Of a stretch of DNA of 64,000 bases, positions 60,160 through 64,000 are shown piece after piece. The stretch lies in contig NZ_JAFCLG010000002.1 in NCBI RefSeq assembly GCF_018129685.1, positions 62,001 through 126,000 of the forward strand, given 5' to 3'. Positions within the stretch are counted from its first letter, which is position 1, and each line of letters opens with the position of its first letter. The notes below the pieces were generated by a model that saw only the letters and a list, made by a program, of their open reading frames with translations, searched no databases and was not told the DNA's origin. This stretch comes from Bradyrhizobium manausense. GTDB taxonomy: Bacteria; Pseudomonadota; Alphaproteobacteria; Rhizobiales; Xanthobacteraceae. A program made the translations under genes and the position numbers.

Positions 60160-60756
60160 TTACGCCTTGTCGAACAGGGACTCGACGTATTCCCAGTTCA
60201 CGAGGTTCTCGACGAACGCCTTGAGATAGTCGGGGCGGCGGTTGCGATAGTCGATGTAGTAGGAGTGCTCCCAGACGTCGCAGCCGAGGATCGGGGTGGC
60301 GCCGTGCACCAGCGGATTCTCGCCGTTCGGGGTCTTGGAGATCTCAAGCTTGCCGTTCTTGACCTGGAGCCAGCACCAGCCGGAGCCGAACTGGCCGACG
60401 CCAGCCGCCTGGAAGTCGGTCTTGAACTTCTCGAAGCCGCCGAGGTCTTCGTTGATCTTCTTTTCGAGCTTGCCCGGCAGCTTGGTGCCGCCGCCATTGG
60501 GCTTCATCCAGCTCCAGAAGTGGATGTGGTTGTAGTGCTGGCCGGCATTGTTGAACACCGCGGGGTTCTTACCGAACGAGCCCTTGACGATCTCCTCAAG
60601 GGATTTGCCTTCCCATTCGGTGCCCTTGAGCGCGTTGTTGCCGTTGGTGACGTAGGCCTGATGATGCTTGTCGTGGTGGAATTCCAGCGTCTCCTTGGAC
60701 ATGAACTGGCCGAGGGCGTCATAGGCGTAAGGGAGGGGGGGCAGCGTGAATGTCAT
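60160..60756 (-). CDS. sodB: Superoxide dismutase, Fe type
   Basis: A 198-residue Fe/Mn-family enzyme that turns superoxide into oxygen and peroxide in the cytoplasm. Metal ligands are His in LEFHHDKHHQAYV, His in AGQHYNHIHFWSW, and Asp and His in CDVWEHSYYIDYRNRR. Gln in NNAGQHYNH at the position that differs between types favours iron, but cambialistic forms exist. The GSGWCWLQV motif is typical. Start at 60756 with MTFTLPPLPY is standard. Confidence 0.95.
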   Translation of the reverse strand: MTFTLPPLPYAYDALGQFMSKETLEFHHDKHHQAYVTNGNNALKGTEWEGKSLEEIVKGSFGKNPAVFNNAGQHYNHIHFWSWMKPNGGGTKLPGKLEKKINEDLGGFEKFKTDFQAAGVGQFGSGWCWLQVKNGKLEISKTPNGENPLVHGATPILGCDVWEHSYYIDYRNRRPDYLKAFVENLVNWEYVESLFDKA

Positions 60757-60990
60757 GGGTTCTTGTCCGCAACTGGTGGGGAACGTGTTCTAACGGTCAC
60801 CCCTTATAGAAGGTTCCGGCGCCGTTAAATACCGCCAATTTGCGAAAAGCCGCGATGCGGTCGCGGGGGCTGATTGCATAAAATCGACGCATCAGGCAGG
60901 GCGATTCGACCTGCCGCAAAATATCATTGCCTTTGAGGCGGTTATGGCAGAACGAACGCACCACGACGCGGAGATACGGAAGAGCGCGCG

Positions 60991-61518
60991 ATGAGCATCG
61001 AGATCGACATCCTGAACGGCGACGCCTCGTGGCGAATCGCGGAGCCGCTGCATCAGGCGGTCTGGGGCCCGCAGCAGATTGCGGGCAAGCCCTGGGCTCA
61101 CGTCAAATGGGCCAATGCCGATCTGCGCGTGCTGATCGAGACGCCCGAGGACGGTCTCGTCTGCCATGTCGGCATCTATTTCCGCACCATCACCTGGAAT
61201 GGACAGAAAGTGCATGCCGGCGGGATCGGCGGTGTCTGCACGCGCGAGGATCGTCGTGGCCGCGGCTATGCGACCATGGCGATCGACGCGGCGGTGCACA
61301 CCATGCGCGCCAACGAGGCGGTTCGTTTTGCGATCCTGTTCTGCGAGCCGCACAATTTCGCTTTCTACCAGGCCCGCAGCTGGCTGCCCTTCAATGGCGA
61401 GGTCTATTGCGAGCAGCCGGAGGGGCGAATCCGCTTCGATCACATGGCGCCCTACGTCTTCAACATCGTTCGCGCACCGACGCTCGGCACCATCGACCTG
61501 TGCGGCCTGCCCTGGTGA
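60991..61518 (+). CDS. GNAT N-acetyltransferase, AAC(2')-I-like fold
   Basis: A 175-residue protein. The acetyl-CoA site is VCTREDRRGRGYATMAIDAA (RxxGxGxA/T). The order of strands, the segment FYQARSWLPFNGEV and the C-terminal end IDLCGLPW resemble the aminoglycoside 2'-N-acetyltransferase-I group more than common GNATs. Overall identity seems low, so the substrate is unknown. Transcribed alone. Confidence 0.75.
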   Translation: MSIEIDILNGDASWRIAEPLHQAVWGPQQIAGKPWAHVKWANADLRVLIETPEDGLVCHVGIYFRTITWNGQKVHAGGIGGVCTREDRRGRGYATMAIDAAVHTMRANEAVRFAILFCEPHNFAFYQARSWLPFNGEVYCEQPEGRIRFDHMAPYVFNIVRAPTLGTIDLCGLPW

Positions 61519-61615
61519 GGTTCACCGGACAGATCAGCGCAGGAATTTGATTCCATCAGGCGTTGCACGATCGTAATTTGCTGCTATGGAGACGCCTCCA
61601 GTTCGAGGTCCTCCC

Positions 61616-62056
61616 ATGTCCCGCAGACTTGCCGTTCTCACCGTCCTTCTGGCTGCCTTGCTTGGCGCGACGACTGCCCATGCGCAGAGCGCCGAGGCGA
61701 GCGGCACCTGGCTGACCCAGGCGGGCGATGCCCGCGTGAAAATCAGCAAATGCGGCGGCGGCATCTGCGGCGTGATCGTCTGGCTCAAGGAGCCCATGGA
61801 CACCGCCACCGGCAAGCCGGCGACCGACAGCAAGAATCCCAATCCCGCGCTCGCCAAGCGACCGATGATCGGACTGCCGCTGTTCTCCGGCATGAAGCCC
61901 GCGGGGCCGAACAAATGGTCGGGCCAGATCTACAATGCGGACGACGGCAGCACCTATGCGAGCAGCATCACGTTGACGGGCGCAGAGACGCTGCGGGTCG
62001 AAGGCTGCGTCGGCGCGCTCTGCGGCGGCGAGACCTGGACGCGGGCGGGCCGCTAA
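61616..62056 (+). CDS. DUF2147 family periplasmic protein
   Basis: A 146-residue exported protein. A signal peptide (LAVLTVLLAALLGATTAHAQ) precedes the DUF2147 domain: SGTWLTQAGDARVKISKCGG, GVIVWLKEPMDTATGKP, NKWSGQIYNADDGSTYASSI and LRVEGCVGALCGGETWTR. The start at 61616 is preferred to an in-frame ATG at 61586 because of the signal peptide. Function of the family is unknown. Confidence 0.9.
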   Translation: MSRRLAVLTVLLAALLGATTAHAQSAEASGTWLTQAGDARVKISKCGGGICGVIVWLKEPMDTATGKPATDSKNPNPALAKRPMIGLPLFSGMKPAGPNKWSGQIYNADDGSTYASSITLTGAETLRVEGCVGALCGGETWTRAGR

Positions 62057-62147
62057 AGCGCGATGAAATCAAGTTCGATCGGCAGCTTACCTCTCCCCAG
62101 CGGGGAGAGGTAATCCGAGTTCGGGGCTCGCAGCGATTCAACCAAGA
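62054..62147. repeat. Dispersed palindromic repeat, copy 2
   Basis: Begins in the stop codon of the DUF2147 gene and matches 28897-28994: TAAAGCGCGATGAAATCAAG, palindrome TACCTCTCCCC-AGC-GGGGAGAGGTA, and CGATTCAACCAA. It lies between convergent genes and may serve as bidirectional terminator. Confidence 0.75.
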
Positions 62148-62163
62148 GTCATCCGACTCTAAT

Positions 62164-63306
62164 TTAGCCCGCGGCCTTCAGCGCCGTCGCCGCCGAGGCG
62201 TAGCCGCCCCGCGCGCCGTCGATGAAGTGCACGTGGTCGCTGCGCAGCGCCGAGGGCGTGAAGCAGGTCATCATCGCAGCGTCCTGCTGATGAAGCCCGT
62301 AGCGCACGATGCCGTCGCGCGCGGCGGCCGCGAGGCGATCGCTCAAGGCGCGCTCGAGCTCGCTCGTGCAGTCGAGGATCATGCGCAGGCCGTCGTCATA
62401 TTTGCGGAAGTCGGAATTCTCGACCACCTGACGCTTGTAGACCTTCGGCAGGAAGCCACCGGCCTTGATATCGAAGCGCATCAGGACATAGGCGAAAAAC
62501 GTAAAGGCGAGCAGGCTGACGCGGCGCTTGAACAAGGAGCCACCACGCATCGCCCGTGCCTCATAGTCCAGCCCCCGCGGCGGCCATTTCAGCGGCGGCC
62601 CCTGTGGCGGCACGGGACGCCCCGCATCCGGACTGCGCTCGACGAGATGGATGATGTCCTCGATCACCTTGCGGAAGGCCAGCGGGTCGGCGCCAGCAGC
62701 CGGCATCACCAGCACCGAGAGGATCAAGCCGCGCGAGGCCGGAATCACTTCGAAGCGGCAGGACAGGCCGGAAAGATCGGGCTGCGTGCCGGCCGGCGCC
62801 TCGGTCACCGCGAACTCGCCGCGCTTCATCGCCGCGTCGGCGAAGGCCAGCCCGCCGCCGGAGAACATCGCATAGGACAGATTGGCGGACGGGCCGAAGC
62901 GCGCGACGCGCACGTCGAGTCCTTTGGCGCGGATGGCGCTGACGGGCACCAACGCGACGCGCATTTTCAGATCAAGGTCTTCCCGCACCCAGGTCGCGGT
63001 CGCGGCCAGGGCTTCGCGCGCCAATTCGAGATCATCAGGCGCAACAGCAAAACTCGCGCCGTCGCCGCCGAAAACGAACGGAAACTCACGTCCCTCCAGC
63101 GCATTCGTGACCGCTGCGATCACCGCGGCCCCGGCCATGTTGACCGCCTTGTAGCGCTGCGCCGCAATCGCTTTGGTGGAATCGACGATGTCGGCGACGC
63201 CGATGCTCCAGTCCTCCGGTAGCGGCGAATAGAGCTCGGGGTCCATCAGGCTGGTGAAGCCGCGGAAGACAGGGATGCTGCCGTAAAAGGATTCACCTGA
63301 GATCAT
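62164..63306 (-). CDS. DUF3095 family protein (nucleotidyl cyclase-like)
   Basis: A 380-residue soluble protein. The N-terminal half holds cyclase-like motifs with candidate metal aspartates, DWSIGVADIVDSTKAI and FPFVFGGDGASFAV, as in the DUF3095 family, which is distantly related to class III cyclases. The C-terminal half (AFTFFAYVLMRFDIKAGGFL, MILDCTSELERALSDRL) is family-specific. The start at 63306 is chosen because the G-rich upstream frame is low complexity. Activity is unproven in the family. Confidence 0.85.
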   Translation of the reverse strand: MISGESFYGSIPVFRGFTSLMDPELYSPLPEDWSIGVADIVDSTKAIAAQRYKAVNMAGAAVIAAVTNALEGREFPFVFGGDGASFAVAPDDLELAREALAATATWVREDLDLKMRVALVPVSAIRAKGLDVRVARFGPSANLSYAMFSGGGLAFADAAMKRGEFAVTEAPAGTQPDLSGLSCRFEVIPASRGLILSVLVMPAAGADPLAFRKVIEDIIHLVERSPDAGRPVPPQGPPLKWPPRGLDYEARAMRGGSLFKRRVSLLAFTFFAYVLMRFDIKAGGFLPKVYKRQVVENSDFRKYDDGLRMILDCTSELERALSDRLAAAARDGIVRYGLHQQDAAMMTCFTPSALRSDHVHFIDGARGGYASAATALKAAG

Positions 63307-63378
63307 CTGACGATGCCGGATGGTTGGGACGCGTCCGAACGAGATACGGGGCAGGATCGATCGGGGTTCGCGTGGGTG

Positions 63379-63416
63379 TCCCCCTTTGGGTCCCCCCTTT
63401 GGCTCCCCCTTGGGCG
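63379..63416. repeat. G/C-skewed tandem repeats upstream of the DUF3095 gene
   Basis: TCCCCCTTTGGG (63379-63390), TCCCCCCTTTGGC (63391-63403) and TCCCCCTTGGGCG (63404-63416) follow each other. On the strand of the DUF3095 gene this gives three runs of five or six G plus flanking GGG runs, 73-110 bases upstream of the start, which could fold into a G-quadruplex in the leader. Confidence 0.6.
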
Positions 63417-63571
63417 TCCCGTTCGAGGCCTCGATCTTTGGCCGAAATGACACCGGACGACAAGGTCGCGCCGCGCCGCAATGCCGGCCCCCGTCATTGA
63501 TCGGCATCAAACTGCCGGCCGGGGATCACGCTTATGGTTTGGATCACTTTTGGGTACGCGGGACGATCGGG

Positions 63572-63949
63572 GTGTCTGACTTCGGCAAAGAGGATTCCAC
63601 AGCTCCGGTGCCCCCGCGCACGGGAGGCGATATCGTCAGCGCGGTGAGGATGCCGGAGCCGCTGACCGCGGCCGTGGACGCCTGGGGCAGGGCGCATCAT
63701 CTGTCGCGCGCCGACGCGATCTGCAGGCTGGTCGACCTTGGCCTCAAGATTGCGCCCGCGGCGCCGGCATCAACGCGCGCGATCGCGTCGGACGCCACGC
63801 GGATCGAACAAATCGCGGTGCATGAAATCGAGAGCCTGCTCGATCCCGCTCTGACCGCGGACGAGCGCGAGCGCCGCATCCGCCGCCTGACCGAGGGACC
63901 TCCGGAATTCTCGCACGAGCGGATTGACCTGCCAAAACATCAGCCGTGA
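63572..63949 (+). CDS. Small protein with ribbon-helix-helix-like segment
   Basis: A 125-residue acidic protein. VRMPEPLTAAVDAWGRAHHL and SRADAICRLVDLGLK have the spacing of a ribbon-helix-helix (CopG/Arc-type) DNA-binding domain. The C-terminal part (ALTADERERRIRRLTEGPPE) is helical and charged. The GTG at 63572 is a tentative start; ATG 63650 (MPEPLTAAV) is an alternative, and no strong ribosome site marks either. No toxin partner is next to it. Divergent from the DUF3095 gene. Confidence 0.6.
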   Translation: MSDFGKEDSTAPVPPRTGGDIVSAVRMPEPLTAAVDAWGRAHHLSRADAICRLVDLGLKIAPAAPASTRAIASDATRIEQIAVHEIESLLDPALTADERERRIRRLTEGPPEFSHERIDLPKHQP

Positions 63950-63961
63950 GCACCGGCTGCG

Positions 63962-64000
63962 TCAGTGCAGCTTCTCGTCCTGACGCTTGCGCACGCCTGG
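63962..64000 (-). CDS. C-terminal end of a minus-strand gene cut by the window edge
   Basis: A frame open to the end of the window reads PGVRKRQDEKLH and then stops (TGA, 63962-63964). Thirteen codons are too few to identify the product. It is convergent with the preceding gene (12 bp between stops). Confidence 0.4.
   Translation of the reverse strand, partial: PGVRKRQDEKLH

Overview
This window looks like a core chromosomal segment of a Bradyrhizobium-type alphaproteobacterium (Nitrobacteraceae/Rhizobiales). The evidence is the high GC content with strongly GC-biased third codon positions, and lineage-typical content: a CpdR regulator, an mmgR/suhB-type small RNA beside hisN, a ROSE-type thermometer before a small heat shock gene, a homospermidine synthase operon with a speF-type leader, and many palindromic intergenic repeats. 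I see no integrase, transposase, phage or CRISPR genes. All assignments come from reading the sequence; no database search was run.

Layout. 1-13.9 kb: end of a DUF4173 membrane protein, a CreBC-like two-component pair, a lysine-tailed DUF3606 protein, an S53 (sedolisin) peptidase, a PAS-PAS hybrid kinase, an esterase-like protein lacking the nucleophile serine, a class III cyclase with a CxxCH-bearing DUF3365 sensor domain, an enolase-superfamily enzyme and a Nudix hydrolase. 14-24 kb: an unusual 428-residue protein, tRNA-Val(GAC), cpdR, an N-formylglutamate amidohydrolase, the mmgR-like sRNA, hisN, a Bug/TctC binding protein, LysR, TauE/SafE and LysE proteins, and a cyclase-TPR protein. 24-30 kb: a large membrane-anchored di-heme RoxA-like cytochrome with an extra N-terminal domain, a lysophospholipase-like hydrolase, and hsp20 behind an RpoH-like promoter.

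30-37 kb: gltB and gltD (glutamate synthase), separated by a palindromic repeat. 37-49 kb: an outer-membrane barrel protein, a KpsF/GutQ isomerase, a CMD-family gene and HxlR regulator divergent over two operator palindromes, an NfeD/SPFH pair, hemH with a decayed ABC-binding-protein remnant at its 3' end, MAPEG, and an M3 peptidase-DUF1007-NicO operon. 49-53.5 kb: polyamine locus (leader peptide and speF-type RNA, ornithine decarboxylase, GNAT, RidA, homospermidine synthase). 54-60 kb: MgtC, then a minus-strand zinc-uptake operon (His-rich small membrane protein, ZnuC, ZnuB, ZnuA, COG0523 GTPase, WD40 protein) headed by a Zur-like palindrome. 60-64 kb: Fe-type superoxide dismutase, a GNAT protein, DUF2147, a DUF3095 cyclase-like protein and a ribbon-helix-helix-like protein.

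The joint themes are nitrogen assimilation (gltBD), polyamine synthesis under RNA leader control, zinc homeostasis, and signalling by three cyclase-fold proteins. The most informative non-coding signals are the mmgR-like sRNA, the ROSE-like hairpin, the speF leader peptide, the HxlR double operator and the Zur box.
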